A DNA stretch of 64,000 bases from Forficula auricularia (Eukaryota; Arthropoda; Insecta; Dermaptera; Forficulidae), in NCBI GenBank assembly GCA_024734495.1, contig JALMQS010000137.1, positions 1,288,079 to 1,352,078 of the forward strand, in the 5' to 3' direction. Under the pieces are notes generated by a model. That model was not told the origin of the DNA. It ran no database searches and saw nothing but the letters and a program-made list of their open reading frames with translations. The translations under genes and the position numbers were made by a program. Positions 27,174-38,425 of this stretch are shown here, piece by piece (position 1 is the first letter of the stretch; each line of letters starts with the position of its first letter).

Positions 27174-30100
27174 TTAAATAGTAGAATCCATGTCAAAGTT
27201 TGAATAGCAATAAAATTCATTTGCTAAATTATTTTTATGTTTAGGTTCAAATTTACTTTTTTTCACATTCAATAATCTTTCAGCTAATTCTTCCATTTTA
27301 GCTCCTAAATAAAATAAGACGGCTGAGTTAAAAAAAAACATAAAACAAAAAACAAAATTAAATTTATTTAAAATACAACCTGTACATAATATTATTCTTT
27401 CTTTTGATAAAAATTTTGCTGTAATGGCCGTTTTAGTAAGACATTCTTCAGCTAAAAATGGAGGGTCGGCAATTACAATATCAAAAGAACCAGATAATTC
27501 CCGTGGAATATCTAATGGAGATTTGTAATCATAAAGGATGAAGTCGGACCCATAAATAGAAAATCTTTCATCAAATTCCAATAAAGTCACTAGAAAACAA
27601 AACAATATCTAAAGATAGAATTAGAATTCTTAAATCATTCATTTAATATAGAGTGGAGCAAAAGTCACAAATTATAACTTTTTTAATTTATAATTTTTTT
27701 CAAAATGTGAATCATGGAGATTAATTTCAACTTTTTGTGAAATATTACATCGAATATGACTGCTATTTTCAGTCTCACAAATTTGGGCCTTTTAAAATGT
27801 TTTTTCTATAACGGCAGACAAAATATATGCTCTGATTGATTACAACATAAAGAGGTCTTTTTATGATACTTAAACCTGGTTTACAAGCAGCCAGTAATTT
27901 ATTTGAATGAATACACGACAATTAGGAACCAATAGATTTCAGAAGATTAAATTTAATGTTCCAGTCATGAGTCGAGTTTAGCAAATAAAAGTCTATTTTA
28001 TTTTTTTAGTCGAATAAATCGCCTCTTTATCTTACCATTTCTGATGGACCCGATCACTCGACACCGACTCAACTAAATAATAATTAAACACTGGCTGAAT
28101 ATACCAGGTCTGTAAATATGAAACCGAAATTTTTTTATAGAAAATATACATCTATTGTATGAAAATGGTAATAAATATTTTGTTCAAAGTATTGCCCATC
28201 GCTAGCTACATATTTTTCCTATCTCTCGATGTGGATGCCACGCCAAAAAAACTGTTGCTCTTTTGAGGAAAATCAATCATTGATCCATTTTCGTACATTT
28301 TCGTAAGAAGTGAAGAGCTCCTCAGCAAGTGCGTGTTCCATCGATGCAAATAAGTAATAATCGGATGGAGCCAATTCTGGTGAAGAAGCCGCTTACGAAA
28401 GTATTTGCAAAATGAACGCCTCAATCGTTTTCTTGACCGGTTTTGGTGTATCATGAGGCAAAATCACTTTGTATTGAGTCTTTTGATATTCTAGTAGTAT
28501 TTCACTCAATGCTTGGTTTAAATAATCCATCAATGGTTGTCGGTGGGGTTCAGTATTAACGGTTTCGCCAGGTTTTAGCAGCATAATAGATAACACCTTT
28601 CTGATCGAACCATAACAGAGCATTGTCTTCCGTTCATAGCGATATTTTTCTTTTTTTTTTAATGCAATCGAATGCAAGAAAGGGCGCACCAGTAAAGATG
28701 CAGCCCCTATGGATCTCGAAAGACCCTTTTTGGCCCGATTTGGCCTTGAAGTCGATGTCGCTGGTTTGCTTGGAGTTATCCATGATCTTTTACGCTTAGC
28801 ATTCTCGAAATATATCCATTTTTAATCGCCAGTGACAATTCGATGGAGGAGTAATTTTCCTTTGTATCTAGCGAACAGCATTCGAAAGTGTTTTTGGGGT
28901 TTTCCTGCTTTCATTCAGTTCATGTGGAACCCATTTTCCCACCTTCTGGATCTTTCAAACATATGGAGACGCCTTCTCGTATAACATTTAATTGATCCAC
29001 GATTTGATGTTGCGTTTGAGCGACATCCTCATCCAACAATGCTTGCAATTCGGCGTCTTCAAGCCTTTACTGCGGTCTTCCACGTTCCTCCTTTCTCACG
29101 TCAAAATCGCCACTTTTGAATTTTTTAAACCACTTAGTTGTAAGTCGGTTTGTAAAGTCTTTGTTAAAGTTAACGTCTGATTGTCCATCCCGCTGGGCAC
29201 AAGGTGAATTGAATGAAAGTTTCGATGCGATTCTACAGCAGGTCCTTCAAATGGTAACAGAAAATCAGTGCTGGAGGGCAAATCGTTGTTTTTAGGTACA
29301 AAATTCGACATGTTCAACGCTATGAAAAAATATGTATTTGTATTATTAAACTTGTATAGTTTTGAGATAAAATTATTCGGTAATTGTAAAAACAAGAAAA
29401 TACCACCAATGTCGCGGTTTCACAATCACTACTTTTACAACTAGAACCATCTATAAGCAAATTCCGGTTTCATATTTACAGACCTAGTAAAGAGCTTCAT
29501 AAAGAGAAACAAAGAGGTTGTCCTCTGCTTGATGCAAATAAAACTTAATAGTTTCGAAGGTTTGCCCTCATCATCAGTCTTTTTAATTATAAATATTATT
29601 TTTGATGGGGTCGGTATGATGGATATTGAAAATTTTTCTTCTTTCTCAGGCTGTAAGCCAGTCAGAATTTGCTTCAAGCAGAGGACAAACCTCTTACGAG
29701 TCGGGCATATTCCCCAAAAAGCTGGAAAATAAAGCCAGAGTCACACCTATTCCTAAAAAAGGAGACACATCACAAATTCCTAATTACAGGCCTCATCTCT
29801 GATCACCTCTGTTCTTTCCAAATTAATGGAATTAGACATAAAAACCAACACGTCCTCTCATCACGTAGAAAACAATAAATTAACTCACGATAGTGGCAAT
29901 ATGGATTCAGACAAAATCGTTCCACAGGCGACATCTTAACTCTATGTCGCATCCACACCTTGAATCAACACCTAGAGAGGCTGGAAAAGAAACTCCTCGC
30001 TAGAAGCTCCTTGATATCTCCAAAGCTTTGACCAGGCTTTGGCACAAAAATCTTCGTCGCCAAACTGCCAGCCTTTGGACTCACACCAACACTTCGCAAA

Positions 30101-31819
30101 TGGATAGAAAGCTTTCTGACAAACCGAAGTATAAAAGTTGTGGTGGATGGAACATCATCTGAATTGTTCTCCACAAACTCTGGTGTTCCCCAAGGCTCTG
30201 TAATCTCCTCCACACTCTTCCTTATTTATATAAACGACCTTATTGATCAAACAGCAAACCCCACTCATTGTTACGCCGACGATAGCACTCTCACGGCAAA
30301 CTCCTCTCTCCTGAATAATCGAATCAATATTGCCTCCTCAATTACTCTCGACCTAGACAAACTGAATAAATGGGGATCTCAAAATTTAGTTAACTTTAAT
30401 TCAAATAAGACTCAATGTTGTCTAATTTCTAGGCGCGAAAATAGAGATTTCCTGATATTCACTTCGATTCGAATATCCTGAAAATGTGTGACAGCTTATC
30501 CATGTTAGGCGTCTCTGTCGCATCTGACCTGTCTTGGAATGAACACATCTCCTCTGTGGCGAAATCTGCAGCAAGGAAGATTGGCTTCTTATTCAGGTCC
30601 AAGCGATTTTACAAACCCCCACAACTTCTCACCATCTACAAGGCCCAAATCCGCCCCTCGTTCTCGAATACGGCTCTCATCTGTGGAGAGGAGCCTCAAA
30701 ATATTCTCTTGCTACCCTTGATGCAATTCAGAAACGAGCCGTCAGGCTAATTGACGATTCTACCTCACCGACTCCCTCGACTCGCTGGCTCATCGAAGAG
30801 ATGTCTCTGCCCTTCCCTTTTCTATAGATACTATCACGGCAGGTGCTCTGATGAGATAAAATCAATAATTCCCCTCAAAGCATGCTTTGCACGCAGCACA
30901 CGTTTTGTCGACTCCCAACACTCTTTCGCGGTCAAATTGGAAAAGTGCCGGACCACTTCATTCGCGAATACATATATCCCCACGACTTCAAGGAACTGAA
31001 CTCTCTCCCAGCCTCTATCTTTCCCAGCACCTATGATCTTCAAACCTTCAAAAACCAGGGGTGCATAGACACCTACGTCTACGACCCTCTCACTTAACCA
31101 GAACTTTCTCCTTCTCTTCGGTAATGCAAGGTGTCTTTTCGAGATCCATAGGGGCTACATCTTTACTGGTGCACCCCTTCTTGCATTCGATTGCATACAA
31201 AAAAAAAAAAAAAAAAAAAACCCTTTGTTTCTCCCTTTATGAATAAACAACTTCTCTGCTTCTCTCGCCAAAATAAAAACTTTTCAAACTAGTAAAGAGC
31301 TGCCTGGTGATTCTACTTTATACCACGCTTACGTGCAGATATAATCTGACTAAATTAATGCACTCTTAAACGAATGGCTGCGTGTAAAACTGGTTGTAAG
31401 CCACTATTTGTCTTTTGGGTAGTAATTCTTCACTAAAAACTGAAAATGTTACTAACCATTTGATTGAGGAGAAATTAATTTAATAGATTTATAAAGAGTA
31501 GGACATGAGATTAAGGCAATTTTATCTCCACATTTAAGAGCTACCTTTGTCAAAAATTCTGAAGTCAATTCATCATACCAAAATTGACTTAGTTGCTGAA
31601 AGAAGATGTCAAATTAAAAAAAATATTTAAAACTTGTTTTTCAAAAATTTAAATTGTTACCCAATTTTCTTCAAAAGTGAAATTCAAATTGTCTTTATTT
31701 TCTTTTAAATTAATCAATTTTTCTTCTTTTTGTTTCTGTTCGTTATAAAATTCGTTTAAAGCGAGCAAGGATTCTTTGGATAGTTGCGGAATATCATCAT
31801 CACTGTCAATCTCTGTCAT
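27174..31819 (-). CDS. EEF1AKMT1: eEF1A lysine methyltransferase 1 (N6AMT2-like)
   Basis: Four exons (31661-31819, 31457-31595, 27380-27589, 27174-27304) join in phase (0, 1, 1) to 212 aa, against 214 in human. The enzyme is a seven-beta-strand S-adenosylmethionine-dependent methyltransferase that modifies elongation factor eEF1A in the cytosol. The DPPF catalytic motif is at residues 141-144 within [19 protein letters not shown]. An acidic N-terminus is followed by [15 protein letters not shown], a family hallmark. [11 protein letters not shown] follows EENWQLSQ. The C-terminus has [17 protein letters not shown]. Intron 2 is 3.87 kb and holds a mariner, a hammerhead element and a LINE. The start is the first ATG in frame. 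CTCCTAG just upstream could be an acceptor for a 5' UTR exon. Confidence 0.92.
27605..28103. other. EEF1AKMT1 intron 2, no element recognised in this part
   Basis: AT-rich. I see no coding remnant or terminal repeat before the mariner. Confidence 0.4.
28104..29483 (-). mobile_element. mariner transposon, inactivated
   Basis: TIRs AGGTCTGTAAATATGAAACC at about 28106 and, inverted, at about 29465-29483. The length (~1.38 kb) is that of a full mariner. Minus-strand reading within 28393-28640 gives [20 protein letters not shown], and [10 protein letters not shown] follows the VILPHDT block, typical of mariner transposases. Frames are broken. It contains a LINE A 3'-end fragment (about 28650-28735) and a Harbinger-MITE fragment (about 29140-29215). 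Confidence 0.82.
28650..28735 (-). mobile_element. Very short LINE A 3'-end insertion
   Basis: About 85 bp matching the reverse complement of the LINE A 3' terminus (poly-T, then AATGCAATCGAATGCAAGAA and ATGCAGCCCCTATGGATCTC). It is inserted in the mariner coding region, an extreme 5' truncation. Confidence 0.75.
29548..29590 (-). ncRNA. Hammerhead-like motif (alpha, decayed 3' side)
   Basis: Minus-strand CTGATGA (29571-29577), hairpin GAGGGC with partly matching ACCTTC, GAAA (29552-29555), then CTATTAAGTTT instead of CTATAGTC. The cleavage triplet is lost, so it is probably inactive. Confidence 0.5.
29693..31223 (+). mobile_element. LINE A, 5'-truncated non-LTR retrotransposon
   Basis: Starts inside the reverse transcriptase ([20 protein letters not shown] reading near 29740). 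It continues with a frame at 30140-30481 holding [20 protein letters not shown] and the catalytic HCYADDST. Frame breaks follow at about 30480 and 30660, then YKAQIRP-like and [19 protein letters not shown] blocks. The 3' UTR ends GCATTCGATTGCATAC plus poly-A. This is a CR1/Jockey-superfamily RT and not intact. Confidence 0.82.
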
Positions 31820-32110
31820 TTCTAATTCCTCTAGGAGAATAACCAAACGACTAATTATACATAAATGGATACCTGTCTATAATAATGGTAAATTGGTAAA
31901 AAGAAAACTAATGACAAGTTGACAAGAATTGTTTTTCACCCACAATTTTTGACAAATAAGAAATAATAATTCGCGGGAATATTTTAAATATACACGATTA
32001 GTCAAAAAATTGTTTTTGATAATTAACATTTACCAGGAAATATTCTATCAAATTTAATAAAATTTAGGCTATTAAAAATAATAAACTTATAATATTTTCG
32101 AGAACTGATT
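31820..32110. promoter_or_regulatory. EEF1AKMT1 5' flank
   Basis: AT-rich region upstream of the methyltransferase start. No specific element assigned. Confidence 0.3.
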
Positions 32111-32194
32111 CTACCGCCACTTTGATTTGAAATTAACTTGACGCGGCATTTCCAAAAAATTATTTTGAGATTCTTCCTCGTAATATTTTTCCAT
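32111..32194 (-). CDS. Short coding-like stretch, unrecognised
   Basis: A 27-codon frame starting MEKYYEEESQNNFLEMPRQV with a highly charged composition. It ends at TAG, or at a possible donor CG|GTAGAA. It could be a first or last exon of a minus-strand gene cut off by the transposon cluster to the right. Chance occurrence is possible. Confidence 0.25.
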   Translation of the reverse strand: MEKYYEEESQNNFLEMPRQVNFKSKWR

Positions 32195-32290
32195 AATTTC
32201 TAAGGTACATAGGCGTAGTTAAGGGAGGGGAAACGGGGGAAGTCACCCCTTCAAAACTCATTGCCCCCCTAGAAAAATCGATACTCCATT

Positions 32291-32868
32291 ACCATCTACA
32301 AGGCCCAAATCCGCCCCTGTCTCGAATATGGCTCTCATCTGTGGAGAGGAGCCTCAAAAATATTCTCTTGCTACCCTTGATGCAATTCAGAAACGAGCCG
32401 TCAGGCTAATTGACGATTCTACCCTCACCGACTCCCTCGACTCGCTGGCTCATCGAAGAGATGTCTCCGCCCTTTCCCTTTTCTATAGATACTATCACGG
32501 CAGGTGCTCTGATGAGATAAAATCAATAATTCCCCCCAAAGCATGCTTTGCACGCAGCACACGTTTTGCCGACTCCCCAACACTCTTTCGCGGTCAAATT
32601 AGAAAAGTGCCGGACCACTTCATTCGCGAATTCATATATCCCCATGACTTCAAGGAACTGGAACTCTCTCCCAGCCTCTATCTTTCCCAGCACCTATGAT
32701 CTTCAAACCTTTCAAAACCAGGGTGCATAGACACCTACGTCTACACCCTCTCACTTAAACAACTTTCCCTTCTCTTCGGTAATGCAAGGGTCTTTCGAGG
32801 ATCCATAGGGGCTACATCTTTACTGGTGCACCCCTTCTTGCATTCGATTGCATTAAAAAAAAAAAAAA
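32291..32868 (+). mobile_element. LINE A, 3' fragment
   Basis: Near-identical to 30640-31215. It reads [20 protein letters not shown] and [19 protein letters not shown], then the LINE A 3' UTR and poly-A. The flanking ATTA on both sides is compatible with a short target duplication. The frame is longer here than in the 29693 copy. Confidence 0.8.
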
Positions 32869-32924
32869 ATTACGAGGCATCACTTATGTATTTCTCATTA
32901 AATTATCTCGTTACTCCCAAAATT

Positions 32925-33640
32925 TCAGGGATAAAATTTCAATGCTAGGCGTCATACTAGGGTCTGACCATTCTTGGAATGACCATATCTCAACCACTGC
33001 TAAAGCTGCAGCGTGCAAGCTTGGTCTCCTATTTATGTCTAGGCGCTATTTTACTCCCAGTAAACTTCTTACACTGTATAAGGCTCAAATTCGTCCCTGT
33101 CTCGAATATGGATCTCATCTGTGGAGAGGGGCCTCCAAGCATTCTCTTGCCACACTGGATGCAATTCAGAAGCGAGCAATTAAACTAATAGGGGACCCGG
33201 CCCTAACTAACTCACTCGACTCCCTGGCTCACCGAAGAAACGTTTCTGCCCTTCCCTGTACTATAGATACTGTCATGGTGTCTGTTCAGTCAAGCTGAAA
33301 TCAATTAACCCCCCTAAAGACCTCTTTACTAGAAACACACGGGTTTCGAAAGCTCAGCACCCCTTCGCTGTCAAATTAGTTAAAAATCGAACAAATACTT
33401 TCGCCAACTCTTTTATTCCTATGACCTCCAGAGACTGGAACTCGCTCCCAGTCACCATCTTCCCCGCGACTTACAACCTTCAGCTGTTTAAGACCCGTAT
33501 CCACAGATACCTTCGACCCCTACCCAGCCCATAAAATCCCTTCTTCTTCTTCTTCTTTTCACGATGGAGGGGCCAACCCAGGCCTTTAGGGGGATGCACC
33601 TTTTCGGTGTAACTCCTTTTCTCATCATTTTCATAAAAAA
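32925..33640 (+). mobile_element. LINE B, 3' fragment
   Basis: Encodes [40 protein letters not shown] and [20 protein letters not shown] from about 32942 to 33240, then frame-shifted downstream sequence and the 3' UTR (GGCCTTTAGGGGGATGCACC). This is the best LINE B copy in the window. Confidence 0.8.
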
Positions 33641-34205
33641 AATTGTCAATTCTACTAAAAAGTTAGTTGATCTCTAATCGGATTACTGAAAATGAAACCT
33701 TGTGGTGGCTAATCAGCTGGTCGGCTGCCACCGTCTAAGAAAACTTTCTAAAAACTATGCCAATGCATACCTATCATCCAGAGGGAGGGATAGTTACTCC
33801 CGGGTCCGGGCACAACAGGGGCACGGCACTACCACTGTAAAATAAATTTTTGTATTACTAAAATCTATTACTTATTATAAATAACAATATTAAATAGCAA
33901 CAAAGCATATTAAGTTACGGATTTATTTATTTATACAATAATAAAATATTTTACAGATTGAAAAATGTAGTACTTTTATTTGTCCCACCATTGAGGGGCC
34001 CGCTGATTTGATTTTGCCCCAGAGCCCGAAACAGCTCTCCACGGGCCTGCGAACAACTTTTGGATTTAATAGCAATCCAAGGCTCGATCTAGGGGATCCG
34101 GAGGGAAGGGAGGATAGAAAAACAGGATAATTGAGGCGTTCTATGCAAAAACATCATTTGTCAAAAAATAAACATTTTCAGTAGAAGAAAAAAACATGTG
34201 TTGAC

Positions 34206-34458
34206 CAGTTGCGTAGCCAGAAAATTTTCATGTGGGCTGGAAGGGTCAATCCACAAAGCAAAATATTTAGTGGGAATTTTTTTTATTATAACAAATACTT
34301 CAAGAAATTAAAAAAGTCAAAAGAACATAATATTTGATTAATCATATGAAATATATTAGTTACGGTTAGTTTGCCATAAGAAACGGTTTGTCGTTGCCGT
34401 TACTCATCCCATGGGCCCTGCCCTGGGGGTGGTCTGACCCCCCGTGGCTACGCCTCTG
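34206..34458. mobile_element. hAT-type MITE
   Basis: TIRs CAGTTGCGTAGCCAG and, inverted, CAGAGGCGTAGCCACGG. The flanking octamers GTGTTGAC (34198-34205) and ATGTTGAC (34459-34466) match at 7 of 8 bases. Non-coding. Confidence 0.78.
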
Positions 34459-34894
34459 ATGTTGACATGTGTTGTTTGTGCAGAATCACCGATATTTTAA
34501 GCGACCTTATTTTGGATTACTGAAGTTTTAGCGGAGTGTTTTACGCAAAGGACATAAAGAGGGGCAGCCGGAAAGCTGATTAGCCACCACAAAGTTTAAA
34601 TTTCGGTAATCCAATTAGAGATGAACTAACTTGTGTTATAGTAGAATTGACAAATTTTGGAAGTAACATAAATAATTTAATGAGAAACACATAAGTGATG
34701 CCACGAAATAATGGAGCTTGGATTTTTCTAGGGGGGGGGGGGCAATGAGTTTTGTAGGGAGGGCACTGACCCCTTGCCCCTCCCTAACTACTTTCGGGTG
34801 AGCGGTCATTTTTTTCGTTAAAAAGAGTAAAAACTTATTTAATAAATACAATGATTAATTTTCAACATAATCAATTTTATGTCTATTTTGTATA

Positions 34895-35407
34895 CAGAGG
34901 TCGGCGCTCGAAGTGTTACCAATTAAAAATGATGTATTTTTTGTCAATTTTTTTTTTTTTATTTAAAAACTTCAGTATATAGTAAAAAAATTTCAAATTT
35001 TAAGAAAAATATGTTATTGTTCGATGTAGCCACCTATTGCGCGGATAATAGCATCGAGTCTGTCCGGGAAGGCTGCACGAATGTGGTCTGATGGTATTTA
35101 GCGAAGAGCAATCTCTAAGGCGTTGACCGTCTGATATTTTTTACTTGATACTCTGGCCTCAAGAATGGACCATATAGAAAAATCCATTGTGTTTAAGTCC
35201 GGAGAATATGGTGGCCATTGTTGTGAAGAAATGAAGCTGGGAACTTTTCCTTAAAAAAAACGTTGGGTTTCACGGACTTTATGGGATGGTGCCGAGTCTT
35301 GTTGAAACTTCCAATGGTTTCTATCGAATTGTTTACATGCCCAAGGCAATAAGCATTGTTTAAAATCTTTTCACGGTAGATGGTAACACTTCGAGCGCCG
35401 ACCCCGG
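34895..35407 (-). mobile_element. Deleted mariner-like element with transposase C-terminus
   Basis: TIRs containing GGTCGGCGCTCGAAGTGTTA at both ends (inverted), each next to TA. Minus-strand reading gives QQWPPYSPDLNTMDFSIWS and AAFPDRLDAIIRAIGGYIEQ with a few breaks, the region around the last catalytic Asp of mariner/maT transposases. About 510 bp remains of an original ~1.3 kb. It lies directly before a coding-like stretch (35410-35460). Confidence 0.75.
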
Positions 35408-35409
35408 TA

Positions 35410-35622
35410 GAAAGTGATCTTCAATCCCTCAATTTTGAGGCAATAATTAATCAATTCCGCATAAAAAAAAAAAAAAATAGAGAAACAAATTTATTTAATA
35501 TTTGTTTGTAATTTGTAACAGATTTAGCCAAGCAGAGACAGAGTGAAATGTTGCAAGAAAATGAAGAAAAAGCATTATCAATTCCATTATTGAAATCATT
35601 TTATTCTGTTAAAATATTATAG
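35410..35622 (+). CDS. 3'-terminal coding exon(s) of an unrecognised plus-strand gene
   Basis: An acceptor ATTTGTAACAG precedes an exon at 35522-35622 reading DLAKQRQSEMLQENEEKALS and then LLKSFYSV up to TAG. AATAAA follows at about 35652. Just before it, 35411-35460 reads ESDLQSLNFEAIINQF directly behind a mariner insertion and may be the preceding exon, but no GT donor is visible after it. I do not recognise the protein. It is charged and probably helical. Confidence 0.4.
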
Positions 35623-35884
35623 TTACTATGTATTATAATATTTGATTCAGTAAATAAAATTCAAAATTCAATATTTAGAAGTTTTTTTTTAGATTTAATG
35701 TTTAGAGGTGCCTTAATTTTTTTTTCTGCGCCCGGAGCCTCAACCAACCTAAATCCTTCTCTGCATATGAACCACATGGCGAATATAGTTTTGCAATTTC
35801 AAGAGAACCAATAAAATTAGCTAAAACACAAGATAAAGATAAAATATTACCCTTAAAAAAAAATAATAGTTTCTAAAAACCATT

Positions 35885-36095
35885 TTATTTCCCAGAAAAA
35901 ATGAATTTGACCGCACTGGCTCTGCAGCAGCGCTGCACGGGCTTTACATGCCCGCAGCACCGCTGCAACCCGCCTGTGACGGTATAAAAAAATTTAAATA
36001 GCCGCAACACCGCCGCAACATGACCGCACCGTAATAAAAATATATGAGAAACGTACCAAGCGCTGCACTGTAGCTGCATCACTCGACAAAATAAT
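35885..36095 (-). repeat. GC-rich dispersed repeat
   Basis: Text such as CTGCAGCAGCGCTGCACGGG and CCGCAGCACCGCTGCAAC is the inverse complement of the GTGCGGCGG-type units at 38960-39365. An internal minisatellite of GC(A/G)GCNCCGC character. Probably subterminal repeats of an unidentified DNA element. Confidence 0.55.
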
Positions 36096-36687
36096 CATAG
36101 ATTTTTTATATATTTAAAAAATCTAGGCAGTGAATTTTTTGAATTTTTTATATTTATAAAATTTATTTATATTGAGAGAAAATAATACAACGTTGTTATT
36201 TTCGGTATCATTTTGTTCTTTATTGACTATTGTTTACTGATATTTCTTTTAACGATAGAAATGCATTGAATATTGTCAGAAAAGAAAAAATACAGAAAGC
36301 AAAAAATAAGAGTATTAAAAGAGCTCAAAAGAGTCGAAATAAACGGAAGTTGATACACCCAGAAACTCGAGTAGAAATTTATGTACTTCTTTTATTCCTC
36401 AGGCCCGAAATAGAACCAATTTAGAGCACTATAACCCCGCCTAGCTCCTACATTGAACCCCGAAATCCTAGCATTTACTGTGAGGTACTACTTTGAACCC
36501 CTAAGTCCGATATTAAAAATTAAGACCTACTATTGTCCTCTTGGACCTCGTAATACATTTATATTTATATGAACATCTATATTATTTGCGCTCTCTTAGT
36601 TACCAAAGAGACTCTTTTGTTTTTGTTTATGTTCCTTTTTTATCATTTTTATGTAAACATATGATCATATTAATAAAACCTTTCCTC
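36096..36687. other. Unassigned, with one basic short frame
   Basis: A frame at about 36230-36380 reads NALNIVRKEKIQKAKNKSIK with very high Lys/Arg content. It could be transposon-derived or host-derived. No domain was recognised. Confidence 0.25.
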
Positions 36688-36840
36688 CAAATTGTAAAAG
36701 CTCATAAAAAATACTCAAATAGCACGTTTATTCAATCTCCAAATCACAATAATACAAATAAATAATAATAACAAAACAACAATAAACACGGCTAACTTAA
36801 TCTCTACATCTTTTTTCCTCCGATTCATTCTTCTCTCTTC

Positions 36841-37800
36841 CTATCCTCTCCTTTTGTTTTTCTCTCCCAAAATCTTTTTTTGACTCAAAGTTTTTTTATA
36901 TTCAGAATAATATTCACCTTCATCTTCAGTTCGTTTATTATCCCACGTGTAGATCATTTGACTTGTATTTCTTCTCAAAATTCTTCCTTCAACTTCTATA
37001 TCATAAGCTCTCGGTTCACTTCTTTTCCTTTTTACATAACCGTATTTCTTCAAGGCAGGTACCCACACTTGGTCTCCTTCCTTTAAATCTTCTATTTTTC
37101 TTGTTCTATTTCTTTTATTGTAATATACCTGACTCTTTATTTTCTTCTTGTTCTCATTCTTTCTCCATTCATCTAAATTAATTTCTCTGCTAGTATTTAT
37201 TGCTGGGATGGTTGTTCTTATTCTTCTTCCGAACATTAATTCTGCTGGGCTCAACCCTGTTTCTAACGGAGATGCGTGGTATTCCATGAGCCCTAAGAAT
37301 ACATCTTCACATTTCTTAAGGATGTTCTTTTGAATTCTCACCCCTCTTTCCACCAATCCATTACTTTTCGGCCATTCCGGTGTACTCATTATGTGGTTGA
37401 AACCGTATTCTTTTCCAAACTTCTTAAACATATAGTTATTAAACTGGGGTCCTCCATCTGACCTGACAATAACAGGTATTCCATACTTAGAAAACATGCT
37501 TTTCAAGGTGACTATTACATCTTCTGTCTTGGTTTTATCCAACTTTTCCGATAAAATGTATTTTGAATAATAATCCATGACAATTAAATAATTTTTACCA
37601 TTAAAATAAAATAAATCTACTCCTACTTGATGTCAAGGTCCAATCGGGATAGGTGACGACAATAAAGGTTCCTTTGAGCAACTTTTTTCCAAACACTCTC
37701 TACATTTCCCTACAAAAATTTTGATATCATTCAACATTCCCGGCCACCATACTACCTCTCTTGCTCTAGCTCTACATTTATTCACACCGAAATGACCTCC
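36841..37800 (-). pseudogene. gypsy integrase (zinc finger plus core), one stop
   Basis: The order is an HHCC zinc finger (GHFGVNKCRAR and later CRECLE, about 37690-37800), an in-frame TGA at about 37633, then the core from MDYYSKYILSEK. Acidic catalytic residues are in SDGGPQFNN, and E in STPEWPKSNGLVERG. The C-terminal part has LKEGDQVWVPALKKYGY. The lone stop replaces an expected Trp-type codon before HQVGVDLF. Described only. The copy is not coding-competent. Confidence 0.82.
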
Positions 37801-37982
37801 ATGATCTCTTCCGCCTTTCCGCCCATCTCGTATAGTAAATAATCAATTTGAACGTCTTCTGTGTTTTTTTCTAAGCCAGAAATTCTTCTGAATCGCTCGA
37901 ACCTGGTTACCCATTCTTCCCATTCTTCGGGTCTAAAAGAGAATGACCCAGGAGATCTAATTTGAAAATGTTCCATCGCCAA
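37782..37982 (-). pseudogene. gypsy gag N-terminal remnant
   Basis: Starts MAMEHFQIRSPGSFSF just downstream of the primer-binding site and reads WEEWVTRFERFRRISGL, a common gag N-terminal motif in insect Ty3/gypsy elements. It runs into the integrase zinc-finger region at about 37790 in another frame, which marks the deletion junction. Confidence 0.75.
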
Positions 37983-38425
37983 AATTCTTAGCTTCGATGC
38001 AAATTTTTAACTTCTGACACCATGTAAAAGCTCTTAAAAAATACTCAAATAGCACGTTTATTCAATCTCCAAATCACAATAATACAAATAAATAATAATA
38101 ACAAAACAACAATAAACACGGCTAACTTAATCTCTACACAAATAATCATTTTATTTCTCCATTTGTGCGGGTGTTCTCACAAACAGTAATTAAGATAAGT
38201 TTTCTGGAGAAATCAGTAATCTCAACAGATATAGGCAACAGTGTTATCGAATAAATAATTATGAAGTTCCTGGAGGTAACTTGAATTACTAGGAAAATAG
38301 ATTGAACACTGATAAACACATCAGTGATTGGGAGTCAGGCAAGTCTACTTTATATTAAAATAAAATTCTTTAGTAATTAACTTCAATATTATTCAAATAT
38401 TATATTGAATTCTTACTTGTTACAG

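Larger units (their letters stand above)
29484..31301. mobile_element. Hammerhead element (alpha) with nested LINE A, 13-bp duplication
   Basis: Identical CTAGTAAAGAGCT flanks at 29484-29496 and 31289-31301 bound the element at 29497-31288. The left arm starts CATAAAGAGAAACAAAGAGG. The right end has the inverted counterpart CTTTGTTTCTCCCTTTATG, then CTTCTCTCGCC, as in the copy at 56940-57474. A minus-strand core is at 29548-29590. LINE A (about 29693-31223) is inserted in the right arm after GCAGAGGACAAACCTCTT. Confidence 0.8.
32215..34810. mobile_element. Large foldback composite with nested LINEs
   Basis: The outer arms are inverted copies. CAAAACTCATTGCCCCCCTA (about 32252) recurs inverted near 34730-34756. 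GCATCACTTATGT (32878) recurs inverted near 34690. TGTGGTGGCTAATCAGCT (33698) recurs inverted near 34572. LINE A (32291-32868) and LINE B (about 32925-33640) interrupt the left arm. A hAT MITE (34206-34458) and other debris lie in the centre. Confidence 0.65.
36688..38143 (-). mobile_element. Internally deleted Ty3/gypsy LTR retrotransposon
   Basis: Two near-identical 116-bp LTRs (36693-36808 and 38023-38138) are flanked by CAAAT on both sides (36688-36692 and 38139-38143). Read on the minus strand, the 5' LTR is followed by a primer-binding site starting TGGTGTCAGAAG, close to the tRNA-Leu 3' end. A purine tract GGAGGAAAAAAGA precedes the 3' LTR. Only an N-terminal gag piece and the integrase remain. 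Protease, RT and RNase H are missing. LTRs this short and this similar suggest a recent, compact non-autonomous copy. Confidence 0.88.
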
